Shown here piece after piece: positions 39,101 through 51,581 of a stretch of 64,000 nucleotides of DNA. The translations under genes and the position numbers were made by a program. How positions within the stretch are numbered: the first letter of the stretch is position 1; each line of letters begins with the position of its first letter. The stretch is from Apis mellifera. Taxonomy: Eukaryota; Arthropoda; Insecta; Hymenoptera; Apidae. Location of the stretch: assembly GCF_003254395.2 (NCBI RefSeq), contig NC_037647.1, forward strand, positions 4,886,752-4,950,751, written 5' to 3'. The notes under the pieces were generated by a model. It ran no database searches. It was not told the origin of the DNA and saw only the letters and a list, made by a program, of their open reading frames with translations.

Positions 39101-40001
39101 AATCTTTCTTTTTTCCTGTTCTTTTTTTTGGTAATCTTTGAAAAGGTGCAAATTCTACTACAGCTGGATATTCTGTACCTTTAGAGTCGATAAATACATA
39201 ATTATCAAATTTTTCTCTGAACATAAAAATATCCTGTTGTTCAACAAAGTTAATATAAGCACGGGCAAAAGCATATTGTCCCATAGACATATCAGCTTTC
39301 ACAAAATAAAGATAATCATTTTCTGGCAATGGAGAAACCTGTTCTAGAAATTGTTCTTGAGTCATAGTTGGAGGTAATCTCCGTATTACTACCTATAAAT
39401 ATATATTTTAATTATTAATTAAATAATTATTAATTAATTATTAATTATATTTAAATTATACTTATTAATTAATATATATTTAGACATTTTTATAATGAAT
39501 ATAAAAATTTATATAAATCATCATCATTATCATATGAACATAACATTTTGTCATTTTTATTCAAAAAATAAGACAAAAAGATGTCACATGACATATAGTT
39601 ATGACATTTTTATTTTCAATAATAAAGTCATATTTATTGTTATATAAAACATATTATTTGCTATTTTTTATCTTTCAGATATCTTTATCTAATACATACC
39701 AAATAAACATATTTTTATCATATCTTTTTATAAAATTATGTTATGAATGTTTCAAAAATCGAAAATTAAATTTCGATTTTTGTTTCATGAAGCACATAAT
39801 ATTGTATGTGGTTAAAAAATATTTTGTATAATTGATTACAGACTTCTAAATATCTAGCATCATTTTAGAAAAATATACCTTTGTCATAGGTCGGCATTTT
39901 TCTTTTTTACTATCTTTAACTTTTCCAACATCTGGAGAACTAGTTTGTGCCTCATTTTGTGCGGCAGTCTCAGACTGTTGTGTTTCTTCAGTCATTGTCA
40001 T
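36171..40001 (-). CDS. Upf3: Nonsense-mediated decay factor UPF3
   Basis: Main form: six exons, 39879-40001, 38978-39392, 38713-38864, 36859-37528, 36478-36773 and 36171-36386, encoding 623 residues. The Smg4/UPF3 RRM-like domain is at about residues 42-140 (KVVIRRLPPTMTQEQF, DYLYFVKADMSMGQYAFARAYINF, VFIDSKGTEYPAVVEFAPFQ). This domain binds UPF2. An Arg/Lys/Glu-rich helical region follows (LRDEKREERRRRDLERRR), then a long charged low-complexity segment. Near the C-terminus DRPAMEIYRPGMGKF matches the exon-junction-complex-binding motif of UPF3B. UPF3 links exon junction complexes to UPF2 and UPF1 so that transcripts with premature stops are degraded. A 1.2 kb intron between exons 3 and 4 contains a further well-formed alternative exon, listed separately. 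Confidence 0.95.
37893..38504 (-). CDS. Candidate alternative terminal (or cassette) exon of UPF3
   Basis: A 612-nt stretch inside the UPF3 intron is open in phase 0, the phase left by exon 3. It begins after a strong acceptor: CTACAG preceded by TTTTCGCC and a perfect branch-site consensus TACTAAC (38520-38526). If read to its TGA it would replace everything after residue 230 with 203 different residues, rich in Asn, Tyr, Lys and Cys. Alternatively a GTATAT donor just inside (exon 38286-38504, 73 codons, phase 0) would make an in-frame cassette joining exon 4. An AATAAA on the minus strand near 37567 could serve polyadenylation. No domain is recognised in the novel tail. Exon status is inferred from splice signals and ORF length in very AT-rich DNA. 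Confidence 0.6.
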   Translation of the reverse strand, partial: SACNIEDNQTKYSFLSTSSTVKSEDIFFDHPTENLSVSHECKEDISGSGTANMIQANKNSLNVQQFYRNENTEVYINCVRSVPYVNERWHYTNKQRKLFYIYEKNYKEKDANCRKNNYNHWSNIKNNYIYNNTKCTKCTSYINNKNYFSVLSKSQFTNLHKTWKMQIPMEVSKSRSCSAMFDYHKLYPFKSCETGLPGYRKTS

Positions 40002-40582
40002 CTACATTTATTTAATTTCTTAATAAATCAAGTTTATTTTGTGTCAATTCGACACACACACTCTAATCAAAAATAATATTTAAAGCATGTAATTTTTCTT
40101 CGAGTCATCAAAATAAACGTTTCCGTTTACAAAGTTTTCGCGGCCATCTTGTTTCACTAAATCGTAAGAAAGCTATTGGATAGAGAAAAATAAACTTTCA
40201 TTCATTGGGGAATTTTAAAATACATATATCTAGGGAAATCAAAAAAAAAAAAAATTTATATTTCTAAAATTATAATATTAAAAATTACGCTATCAAATTT
40301 GAATATTCAATTGTTTTTAATTAAAAATAGGGAAAATTTATCATAGAAATATATAAAATTATACGAAAATATTTAAAGTTCATAAAATAGTTTATTGTCT
40401 ACATTTTAAATATTTAAAATGATCAATGACATTTATATTGCATAATAATTTACAATATAATTAACAATATTTTTTAAGACTAGTTATGATTTAATATTAA
40501 ATTATGCAAAAAAGAGCATAATAATAGAAAATATATAAATGAATATATTTATATAAATATAATTTAATTATTTAATAAAAAT
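40002..40582. other. UPF3 promoter region and TMEM43 3' flank
   Basis: Both flanking genes run leftwards. Around 40140-40152, read on the minus strand, is CAAGATGGCCGC, which closely matches the YY1/Pho-type core AAGATGGC and lies about 140 bp upstream of the UPF3 ATG. The rest is AT-rich. No gene is seen. Confidence 0.45.
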
Positions 40583-42339
40583 TCATAGCCTTCTATAACT
40601 ATCACGTTGTTGAGATTGAGATGCTGAAGTTAATGTTGAATAAATAAATGGTAAAATCGATGCTAATGCTAAACAAAGACCTATTACTGGTCGATACCAT
40701 ACCCAAGCAAAACCAATCACTAATAGACTAATAGACATTGATACAGACATTGTTAAAGATTCAACTGCAATAATTCCACATAAGAATGTTGAATTTAGAA
40801 TTACAGTTCTTAATATATTTGCTAAACATGTTGCTGCCAAAAATAAAACTAACCAGCCAAGTCCTCTGAAATAGTTAATAATTTTATGAAAAAGAAAAGA
40901 AAAAATATTTATAAATATTTATAAAAAAGAAAAGAAATATTAGAATGCATTATTTAAATTTAAAAAAAAAATTACCTAATACTCCATGTACGCCAATAAT
41001 TGTGTACATGTTCAGAATGAAACATTTGATCTACTGACATTTTATGCCTCCTTTGAAGTAAAATTTCTTCTCCATGTGATGTAATATATGGTACAATAGT
41101 TCCTTTTTGCAACATACCAACTATAGAATATATATCTCCTCCTTTTCCTGCATAGGAGAATTGTATACGTATATCACCTACCTATAAATAAATGTGTGAA
41201 TGTGTATATATATTGTTTAATTTAATATATTAGTATATTATAATTTACTAATTAATATATGTAATTATATAAAATTATATGTATAATTTATATATAATTT
41301 TAAATAATAACCTTAGGTTTCCATAAATTAGAACTATGATAATATAAACCAGAGTGCATTTTAATATCTTTACGTTCAGGTCTTTCATCACTAGTAACTT
41401 CTACAAAATCATTAAATTTTTTTTTCAATTCAATCCCAAATATAAATGCACCAATCTTAACTTCATCTGCAACTTGCACTTGACTTTTAATAGGCATTTC
41501 TTTTGGATTATGATGACCAGTTCTAATATAAAAATGATCTGAATCAACAAGTTTATCTTTCCATTCTGTTGTGTAATAATAATGTTTTTCTTCTTCTGTC
41601 ACGCCTCCAAAACTAATATACAAAATTATAAATTATAGAATTGATTTATGATGAAAATATGTTTTATAATTTACCTTCTTTCTTCTTCTATCTCAACCCA
41701 TTGATACATTTGCACTCTTCGTTTTAATTTTACACTTGATACAATTACACCATAATCAGGTTCAGTTAAGGGTTCTGATATTTTTAATGGACCTGATAAA
41801 TGTATTAAACGACCTTCATATTCAGGTAATAATTTTAGTGCATTTGGAAGTATAGCTACATTACGCAAAGCTTCATCCAAAGAATGTGCTACTTTCACTG
41901 CTCTTCCCTGTAATATTATTTAATCAAAAATTTTCTTTCTTAATTAATAATGAAATATTTACAAACCTCATTCCAAAATAAAAGACACATGCCAGTTGCA
42001 AACATAATAAGTCCAATAATAGCAGTTAACCATGATTCTCTAAATTGTTCAGAAACTGTCATTGGAATATTTACAGGAGGAGGTTGCCTTCCATTAACTC
42101 GATTTTGATGAATAGGTTCAGTATTTGCCCTTTGGGGCTGTCCATTTTGCTAAAGCAAATAATCTTTTATTTAAATTATTTAAATTATATAATAATATTA
42201 AATATTATAACAATATTATAAAATATGTTAGATATATATTAAAATATTAAGAATATTTAGAAAAAATCAGAAAATTAAAAAAAAATTTAAGCGAAAAAGG
42301 AATATTAAAATTAATTATGCTTACATTTGCACGATACAT
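40583..42339 (-). CDS. TMEM43: Transmembrane protein 43 (LUMA)
   Basis: Six exons, 42325-42339, 41967-42149, 41675-41907, 41312-41612, 40976-41181 and 40583-40865, encode 406 residues, matching TMEM43 (400 in human). The first exon codes only five residues, MYRAN. An N-terminal membrane segment (WLTAIIGLIMFATGMCLLFW, about residues 43-62) is followed by ALRNVAILPNA and a long lumenal region. Three closely spaced membrane segments lie near the C-terminus (GLGWLVLFLAATCLANIL, SISLLVIGFAWVW, IGLCLALASILPFIYS). TMEM43 sits in the endoplasmic reticulum and inner nuclear membrane, where it interacts with lamins and emerin. The conserved ISEPLTEPDYGV and HSGLYYHSSNLWKP segments support the identification. 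Confidence 0.94.
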
Positions 42340-43921
42340 TTTAATAGATTACATTATATGAAATAATAATATTTAATTGTTTGTTGACACTAATATTTAA
42401 AATACCATTTTATTTCACATAATTTCAGATAAATATGTAATAATATAATTCAAAGTGTATACATTTTAATCTTTGTTCATGAACTAATGTTCAAAATTAG
42501 ATTATGAATATGTATTGCTCAATTAATTTGAGCATTGCATAAAATATATTTCAGTTCATGCAATGTGTAAATCTTTGCTTTAATTTTAATGATATTATGA
42601 ATCACGTGCAAGGGCGTAAAAAATTATAATGATATTTGATCTACTTTATTGCTTATTGTATACAAGCCATGTTAATTCAACAAAACTTTTATTTTTTTTC
42701 AATTCCTTATTATTTGATAAGGTCGTTACGCATTACATCTCAGTGTAGCCATCTTGGATTTTTAAAAAACCGTACAGAAAAGTTGAAAATTCAGAATTTT
42801 AGATCTATGCATAGATTTTTTATAAATATAAATTATAAAATTAATATATACACATATATAAAATACACACATATTAATATATTTATAAAACATTTTTAAA
42901 AAATCGATTTTAGAGATTATGAAAAAAAAACATGAAAGTTATAAAAAAACATATAAAAATATCGATATTTATTTATTAAGTTGTAAGTAATTTAAAATTA
43001 AATGATGTAAGAATAAAATGGGACAACGGAAACAATGGCTCTTATTTATATTTTATTTATGTTGTCTAACAAATTTCAATTGCTTATAACTTAATTAAAT
43101 ATTATTAAATCACATTTTTGTATATCAACTTTTATATTTTGGTTTCTAAAATTAATTTTTCAAAAATATTATATATATGAATATTAACATCTTGTATATA
43201 TTTTATTAATTATATTTCTATAATGGAGTATTAAAATTGATTATTTACAAGTTTTTAAAAAATTGTTATAAAGAAAAATTCATAAAAGTGACAATAGCGC
43301 CCTCATCTATCACCTATCATCTTATTTGATCTTAATATTTAGATCAGTATTTGCAGAGAGTTGAAAGTGGAGTGATTGTCATTATTCTGTAGTAATATTG
43401 TTATAAAATTATAAAGTTTACAAATTTTTTGATAATAAAATCGTTTAAGATTATTATTATATATTAATAATCAACATAGACAATAAGTTTATAAAATTTT
43501 ATTTCTCTAGATATTTTAAAAAAATAGAAAATTATATAAAATTTTATTAATTATAATATTGTATTATATTTAAATTTCAAAAAATAATAATAAATAGTAT
43601 TAATGAAATTAATTTTTTTGGAAAATAAATATAAAATCAAAATTCTAATATAATAAAAAATAAATTATAATTCAAAATTATAAACATTTTAAAAATTTGA
43701 AAATATAAAAATAATAAAATCAATTGATTATATTTATAATTTTTATATAATATAATAATATATGTATTTTAAATAATTTGAAAATAATAAATTATAATAT
43801 GTGATAAATACATTAGCATGTGAAAAAAAAATATGTTGAAAGAAAAAACAGAAAATATTGAAAATAACAAATATATTTCAAAAAATAAAATCAAAACAAA
43901 GAAGAAAAATATGTTATTAAT
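42340..43921. other. Divergent promoter region between TMEM43 and the SLC19 transporter
   Basis: This 1.6 kb spacer is AT-rich. A GC-richer patch at 42719-42765 includes GCCATCTTGGA, the reverse of a YY1/Pho-like AAGATGGC. Another at 43292-43320 includes AGCGCCCTCATCT, similar to the AGCGCCATCT motif repeated near the window's right end. An 87-codon ORF at 42636-42899 has no recognisable features. Confidence 0.45.
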
Positions 43922-46900
43922 ATGAAGTGGATAATAATTTCATGTATTTTGTGCATATTTGGTTGTTTTAAAGAGTTCAGACCTTCAGAGTCTTTTGTAA
44001 CTAATTATTTGACAGGACCATGGAAAAATTTTACAGATGATCAAGTAAATATGTTATATGTAATAATCATGTTTGATTATAAAAATTAATAAATATGTTT
44101 ATTTATTTTAAAAATAAAATAAATTTTATATATATTCTTGATTTTTTTATTTTTAATAATCATTAAATTATATAACATATTTATGATATAAAATTTTAAG
44201 ATTAAGATTAAGATTATCATTATTTTTTTAGGTAAATGAAGAAATATTTCCTGTTTCCACATATTCATATTTTGCAACATTAGTTATTATATTTTTGATA
44301 ACAGATTTTTTAAGATATAAGCCTATTATTATCTTATGTGGTATTTCTGGAGCTATTACTTTTCTTTTAATAATACTTGGACAAGATGTTTTAACTATGC
44401 AAATTTTAGAATTTTTTTATGGCTTATTTTTTTCCACAGAAGTAGCATATTATACATATATTTATGCTAAAGTTGATAAAAAACATTATCAAGAAGTAAC
44501 TAGTCATACAAAAGCAGCATCATTATTTGGTCGCTGTATGGCTGGTATTGTTGCACAATTAACAGTATCTTTTGATATATTAGATTATCACCAATTAAAT
44601 TACATTACATTAGCAGGTAATTATTTTTGTTCATATATTTATTTAAATTTCCAATGAAATTAAAATTACAATTTTCATATTAATATGAAATAATAAAAAT
44701 GATATATTATAATGATATTAAACTTTATTTATAATTAAATAAAAAAATTCTTTTATTTTTGCTAAATATTACATTTTACAAAATTAAAAAAAATAATTTA
44801 CAAAGAATGTATATAATTAACTTTATTTTTAATTTTATTTTATTTACTTAATATTATATATCTATTCTACTTAAAAATAATAAAAATTATAATTGTTGAA
44901 TTAAATTTTGAATTCATCAAATGAATTTGTATTTTTCAGTTCTTATATTTGCAACATTGTGGGCATTTTTTTTACCTTCAGTTCCTCAATCCATTTATTT
45001 TCATAGAAAAGATGATAATCATATTTCTTTAACGCATAAGGAAGATATTGTACTGCAACAAAATAATGTTAATCAAATATTTCAAAGATCTGAACAATCT
45101 AAGGAATATTCTTCTTCTAGATTAAATATTTCATTGATATATAAAGTTAAAAAAGCTTATATTTTATTGTGGAAAGATTTTTTAGGAGCATATTCAAATA
45201 GCCATGTAATAAAATGGTCAATATGGTGGTCATTTTCTACTTGTGGATACTTACAAGTTATTAGTTATATACAATTATTATGGAAAACTGCAGTATTACC
45301 TGAAGATAAAATTTATAATGGAGCTATAGATTTCTTATATACAATTATAGGTGAACAAATAAATTTATATAATTTATTAGTTTAAAAATGAAATAAAATA
45401 ATATAATGAATAATAAATAATAATAATAATAATATGCTACTTTAAATTATATACAAATAAGATTCAATATAGTTGTAATTTTTTTAAGTAAATTTTTTAT
45501 TATCTAAACATTTTATATATTTATATAATTTTAATATAATAATTATATATTAGATAATTAAGTTTATATAATAAGAATTATAATATTCTTATTTTTATAA
45601 ATTAGGTACAATCACTGTTTTCTGTATTGGAAAGATGCCATTAAATTGGTCTTTAATTGGAGATGTACTAGTATCATTTATGTCATTTGTGGAAGGTAGT
45701 TTGTTAGTGCTATCTTCATTTAATTACAATATTTGGTTATTATATGCTGCGTACATAATATTTGGAAACATTTATCATATAATGGTTACCATTGCAAGGT
45801 TTAGTTTCATATAAAATTATTTATTAAAAATAATTAATAAATATTATAATTTTATATGTACAATTTGTAGCTTTGAAGTTGCAAAATGTATATCAGAAGA
45901 TAGTTATGGTTTAATATTTGGTGTGAATACCTTTTTTGCATTATTATTGCAAAGTTTATTAACAGCTATAGTAGTAAATGGAAATTTAAAATTAGATCTA
46001 AGATCACAGGTAAGACTGTTATTTAAATATTAATTAAAAATATGTATTATAATTATATAAATTATAATAATAGGACTCATAAAAATACATATGTAAAAAA
46101 GATTTTAATAAATATTAGATTGAGAATTTATATCAATATTTTATATTAGAATTATTATATTTGATATTATTTGATTTATTTTCTATATTTGTTTTTTAGT
46201 TATTTGTTTAAAATAATTTTCTATTTATTAAATTTAATTATTAATTTTATATGCATTGTGAATATATGATTTAATAGTTATATTTTATTTATTAGTGTAT
46301 TACAACTTATAATAATTATTAACTTCCACAAGTGTCATATTTGATGATGCAATTATTTGTACAATGTTAATGTTTTTGAATTTTAACAGCAATATTGAAT
46401 TATTATTTAATAATATTAATTTAATATAGTGTAAAATTTAATAAATTATATTTTTTATAATACAAATTATCAGAAGATTTCTGATAAGATTTCTAAAAAT
46501 TTTCTCAAGTATTTACAGAATAAAAAAATTGTATATGATGATCATTAATTTATTTGAAGAATACGAAATAATATATAAAATCTTTTTAATATTTCAATTT
46601 CATAGATACAATTCATACATTCTTTCATATTGATATTTATATATATATCATTTATATTGATTTTGATGTGATATATTTTATAAAAAAGGTGTTAATTCTA
46701 TCAATTAATTTAAATTAATTTTGTTTTTTCATATTTTTTATAAACAAAAATACGTTTTTTGCAATAAAACCAATCCCAATTTATTAGAATAATTATTAAT
46801 TTTACAATTTATTACAATTGATTGTAATAATATATTTCATTCAAGCTGCGTGAATTACCGGTACATCGAAACTTGTGCATCTCTTATAAAATATCTCGTA

Positions 46901-47495
46901 ATAAAAGTAAATAATCATTTGTTACATTAATAAAAAATTATTGTATTTTTTAAAACATCGTTAAAATGCATAATATAACATTGCATTTAAAACAAATTTT
47001 TTTTGAAAATTATTTTTGCATATTAGATCTATTTTACTGTAGCATATATATAATTATTTTATTTTTTTATAAAATTGTTTATTTTTCTGATTTATTGAAT
47101 TTTTTTTAATATAAATAAATATATTGAAATAATTTAATAAGAAACAAAAAAATATATATGATATTTAATAATTGGCTATATTTGATTATTATAAAAAATG
47201 GTATCATAAAATGATGAATTAAAAAAACTTTAATATTAACAAACAACTTTTCAAATACATATTGATTAAAATTTTTACATTTCTTTTTATGAGTTCTATT
47301 AATGAATTAAATTTTTATCTGTAATATTACAGTATCTTACTATATATTTTTTTTCAGTATTTTGTTTATGGTGGTTATTTTATTGTTATATCAATATTTT
47401 ATATAATAATAGGTATCATAAATATTATACAACATTGTAAGAAAGGTATAGGTTTTAAAATATGGAAAAATACTCGCAGAGGTATTGAAGATTAA
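43922..47495 (+). CDS. SLC19-type folate/thiamine transporter
   Basis: Six exons, 43922-44044, 44232-44616, 44940-45350, 45606-45798, 45871-46009 and 47358-47495, encode 462 residues. The first exon carries the family hallmark FRPSESFVTNYLTGPWKN after the first membrane helix. Hydrophobic helices continue throughout, with DFLRYKPIIILCGISGAIT, the mid-region FGRCMAGIVAQLTVSF and the late helix LIGDVLVSFMSFVEGSLLVLS. A charged loop (about 200-240) separates the two halves, as expected for the major facilitator fold. SLC19 members import thiamine or reduced folate across the plasma membrane. The PSES motif and overall similarity favour the thiamine transporter branch, but substrate is not settled by sequence. 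The last intron (46010-47357) is 1.35 kb and without visible features. An AATAAA lies at 47553-47558. Confidence 0.88.
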
Positions 47496-48140
47496 ATAAT
47501 TTAGTAAAATTATTAAATTATAATTTATATTGTAATTTTTAAAAATATAACGAATAAAAATTTATTTTGAAAATTTATAACAGGGTCATTTAGATATATG
47601 ATAATTAAAAATAGTTTATCAAATTGCAATATCAGTTTTTATAATATAAATTTTAAAAAATTTTAATTAATTTTAATTATATTTTTAATAACTTTAAATA
47701 TCAAAAATATCAAATGAATTTTTTAATTTGAACATCTAGTTGATTTTGACTATTATCATGTATTATCATATATCAATATTGATAAAACTTATATATTATT
47801 ATTTTAATATTATCCATTTCTAATTTTTTTTTTACATTATGTATATTATGTTATAATATGAAATAAAGAAAACTACTAAATTAGATGGTAAATTAATAAA
47901 AATTAATAAAAAAATACGATGGAAAATATATAAGCACATTATAAAAATATATATTTTTAAATTGTGGTGTATGATTATGTATAAATATAAATGACAAATA
48001 TATGTACATCTAAGAAATATAAAAAAATATATAAATTTTATTCTTTATTAAAAAATGTTTTTATAAGACTTTTTAAGAATTTTTAATATTCTTTTTCCAT
48101 TCTTTTCCAATTATCCTTATACTTCAATTTAGATAATATT
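47496..48140. other. Convergent 3' region between the SLC19 gene and a six-cysteine protein gene
   Basis: About 645 bp of AT-rich sequence holding both 3' UTRs. No gene or repeat family recognised. Confidence 0.4.
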
Positions 48141-49127
48141 TTATTCTTCTTTTGTGGTAATTAACAGTAATTTTACTTTATCCAAAACAGATTCTCTACA
48201 TTTCTGAAAAAATAAAATAATTCTTTATAATAAAAATTTTTTTTATTTAATTTATTTAAGTTACTTTTCTTTTCTTATTGTTTAGAAAATTATTTACAGA
48301 CGAGAACGTTTGAAACAAGCATCTTCCCAATTCGCGACGAGGATTTGCATTCTTATTAAAATGTTTGAATAATTTCCACCATATTAAACAATCTTGTATA
48401 CTTTGTTTGAATTCCTGATTGAATATATCATCCATTGTATCATTTCGTATTATAGATATAACAGATTTCATTGATTCATTTTCGATAACTTTCGAAAACA
48501 TACAAGGATAATTGTTACAATCGCTTATATGTGACTGTAATTTATCCAATAATAATGTATCCTTTAAGCAAATTTGTAGCATCTGCATAAAAAATTAAAA
48601 AATGATAATCAGTATATAAAGAATTGTAATTTTTAAAATTTTTTTATGTATCTATATTTATTTAAATATTTTATATTTTTATTTTTAAATATTATATTTA
48701 CAAATAAATTATTCATATGCAATTATAAATAAATTACATATATATATTTTTATGTATACTATCTCAAATAATACAAAATTTATACGATCAATAATAATGT
48801 TATATAGATTTACATCTAGCATGCATATACATACATATATGTATAGATGTATTTACCCAATTTGGTGAAATAAGTACAGGATATATTTCATAAAGGCTTC
48901 TATTTGATTTATCAAGATATATTAAATTTGTATTAACATCTTGTGCCATAGCCGCATTCGAAATTTTAGAAATATATAATGATAAGATTAATGGTACTTC
49001 TATGTCACACAATTACACAAAATTATGATAAGTTCTTCAAATAATATTTGAAAGGTTATTTAATATCGATAATTATATACTTACTATGATGATATAAAAA
49101 TATTATACTCAATAATGTTATTAACAT
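48141..49127 (-). CDS. Small secreted six-cysteine protein (gene A), unrecognised
   Basis: Four exons, 49085-49127, 48857-48999, 48265-48582 and 48141-48203, encode 188 residues with all phases closing. I do not recognise the family. The N-terminus is hydrophobic (MLITLLSIIFLYHH, then VPLILSLYI), with a plausible signal cleavage after SNAAMA near residue 33. The mature part has exactly six cysteines, at about 67, 84, 89, 127, 150 and 170, and looks all-helical. Two possible N-glycosylation sites (NRS, NDT) are present. A TGA stop precedes the ATG in frame, supporting this start. The segment before the first cysteine (PNWMLQICLKDT) and the one at the fourth (DCLIWWKLFKHF) resemble the neighbouring gene B. 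The C5-C6 spacing of 19 and C2-C3 of 4 do not fit classical odorant-binding proteins. Confidence 0.75.
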
Positions 49128-49645
49128 TATAAAAATATTTCTTAAGGTTTGAAAATTTTTTCATGGAATTAGTAATTGTAGACAAACAAATAAATAATAA
49201 ACTATATATATAAAAAAATATTGATTTTTATTAAAATCTAATCGATTTAAATTTAGTATGTAAATTATGTAGTATGTAATATCGAGTAAATTCATTCAAT
49301 TAATAGGAAAATATTTATAATCAAAAAATTTTCAATTGATAATATAGGTATAACTATTTTATTTATTAGAATGCAATATGATTATTTCAGGTATTTAAAA
49401 TTAAATTTAGATTATAATAAATTTAGATAAATTTAATATGAGTATTTTTTTTAAATGTTAATTTTAAAACAATATAATGAATAAAATATTATAATAAAAA
49501 TGTTATTTTATATATTAATTTTGTAAAAGTGATACTTATATTTTGAAACACTGAATTATTTTTTATTTTTTTTTATATCTTTTTAAAGATGTGTCAGTTA
49601 TCAGTAAAAGTAATTTAATGAAATGCATGTTAAAAAAAGATTGTA
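49128..49645. other. Spacer between the two six-cysteine protein genes
   Basis: About 520 bp containing the gene A promoter and gene B 3' UTR. AT-rich, with no element I can name. Confidence 0.4.
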
Positions 49646-50064
49646 TTACATTAGTTTTTTGATTGCATCGAGAACGATAGATTCGCAAGCTTTTGTAACT
49701 TGTTGCGTTAAACATGACCCTATTTCTTGAAGAGAAGATAATTCCTTTCGATCTCCTGCTAAAGGATATTCTTCTAAATTATTGATGGGAGGATTTTTCA
49801 CCATTGTTAAACGCAATCGATTAAGTTTGGATTCTTCTTCCGGATTTAACGATTCTAGAAAATCGATTTTTATATAATAATTACATAGAAATTTTCTGAT
49901 TAAAAGATTAAAATTATTTTATTTTTTTTATATATAAATGATATTGGAAATTATTAAGTGAATAATTATAAGAATAATTTAATATGAATATATTTTAAAT
50001 TTTTAAATATGAAAAGTTTAAAAATTAATTAATTAATAATAAATTATAATATCAAAAATAATGA

Positions 50065-50120
<56 letters not shown>

Positions 50121-51581
50121 TTATATATATATTCAATTATTATTGAATAAATTTTTTTTAATTTATATTAGACTCATATACATAATTAAATAATTATTAT
50201 AAGATTATTTAATTTATTGTTATCTTATTTATTATATTATTTTTTTACTATTTATTATACTTTTATTTTCAAGTTCTGTAATCTTGTTCGTCAATTTTTG
50301 TCGAATAGCTTGCACTTTTTTAACTGCTCGTCTCTTTTTTTTTATTTCCTCATCATGTATCTTTTCCATTTTTTTTTTTAAATTTTTCTGTGTTATTTTC
50401 GAATCTGCCGAATCTTTACTTTTTTTTGATCTTTTTTCCCTATTCTTTATCTTATAATAAAAAGATAAAAAGAAACATTATACAAAATTGTACATTTTTA
50501 AAAAAAATTAATTTAAGTTATTGATCGACTCACATTAATATTCAATCGCATTTGAGTTAATCTATTATTCTGAAATTGTTTATACTTTTGCCATAATTTG
50601 CCACAAATTTCGGCTGCATGAAGCATTTTTGATCTTAATCCGCGATTCGAAAGAGTTTGAAATAAAGAGACAATTTTTCCCATATTATAATCATCTCGTC
50701 CTCCACCCTGTAAAAAAATTATTTATTTTAAAAATTTATTTACAATTAATAAAAAGATTATTTATATATTGATTATATAAAAATATTTCTTTTATAAGTT
50801 AAACATTTTTATAAAAAAATAAAAAAAGAACATCAACAGTAATATTGATTTTTTTGTTTAATAATTTTTTTAATAAAAAAAAACAAAAATTTGTTATTTA
50901 TTTTTGAAAAACTCATAAAATCTATTTTATATAATAAATAAATCCAAGTTTTACGAAATAATAAGTGTTTAATAAAACAAAATATTCATAAAATATATAA
51001 AATATTCGAAATAAAGAATTCTTTTTATATTTAGAAAATGAAACAAGTACTTGAATTCTATTTTTTTAATCATATTTTTTAAAATATGAATTTGCATAAA
51101 AATCTGAAATCTATTTATAAATTACAAATATTCTATCCACGAATATTGATTTTTACCAACTCGATAAATGTGCAGTCCCAATCAGTACCATCATATTGGC
51201 ATTGCATAGTTGCTTTTTCAACATCTTCAGTTATCTCAGTATGTTTCATACAATATGTAAGGACCCAACTTTGAGGTATATTGATGACAGGTAAGATTCT
51301 CCAAATTTTATTTGTAATATTCTCTAACATATTCAATGAGCTTTTATTGGTAGGTACTTCCTTGAGTTCCATATCCGGAGGAAGCGTCGTCTCAGTAGGA
51401 TCTTCATTATTCTGAAATAAAGAATTAATTTACATTAGATTTTAATAACAAATTGTTAATTAATTTTTAATTATTAAAAAATCATAAAGTTAACTTCTAA
51501 TTTTTTCGGATGATTATAGTTTTTGACAGATTTGAAAAATATAAATATCACACATGTGATAAAAATTATATGTTTTAGCAT
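49646..51581 (-). CDS. Secreted six-cysteine protein with lysine-rich insertion (gene B), unrecognised
   Basis: Five exons, 51495-51581, 51157-51411, 50534-50707, 50249-50450 and 49646-49854, encode 308 residues. I do not recognise the family. Residues 1-17 form a signal peptide (MLKHIIFITCVIFIFF). An acidic, Thr/Pro-rich stretch follows, then six mature cysteines at about 83, 100, 109, 149, 287 and 296. The first pair has the same x16 spacing as gene A, and the flanking PQSWVLTYCMKHT and ICGKLWQKYKQF resemble gene A. Between cysteines 4 and 5 lies an insertion of about 110 residues, very rich in Lys, Arg and Glu (KNREKRSKKSKDS, KKKRRAVKKVQAIRQKL), predicted to be a coiled coil. It is encoded mainly by one exon (50249-50450). 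The tail ACESIVLDAIKKLM resembles gene A's KCRESVLDKVKLLL. It lies directly upstream of gene A on the same strand. Confidence 0.75.
50064..50118. repeat. (TTA)n microsatellite in gene B intron
   Basis: About 18 uninterrupted ATT/TTA units inside the last intron of gene B. Confidence 0.93.

Noticed and set aside
48141..51581. Idea that the six-cysteine pair are odorant-binding proteins
   Set aside because: C3-C4 spacing (37-39) and gene B's C5-x8-C6 fit, but C1-C2 is only 16 and C2-C3 is 4 or 8 instead of 3. Gene A's C5-C6 is 19. Kept only as a remote possibility for a structure-based test.
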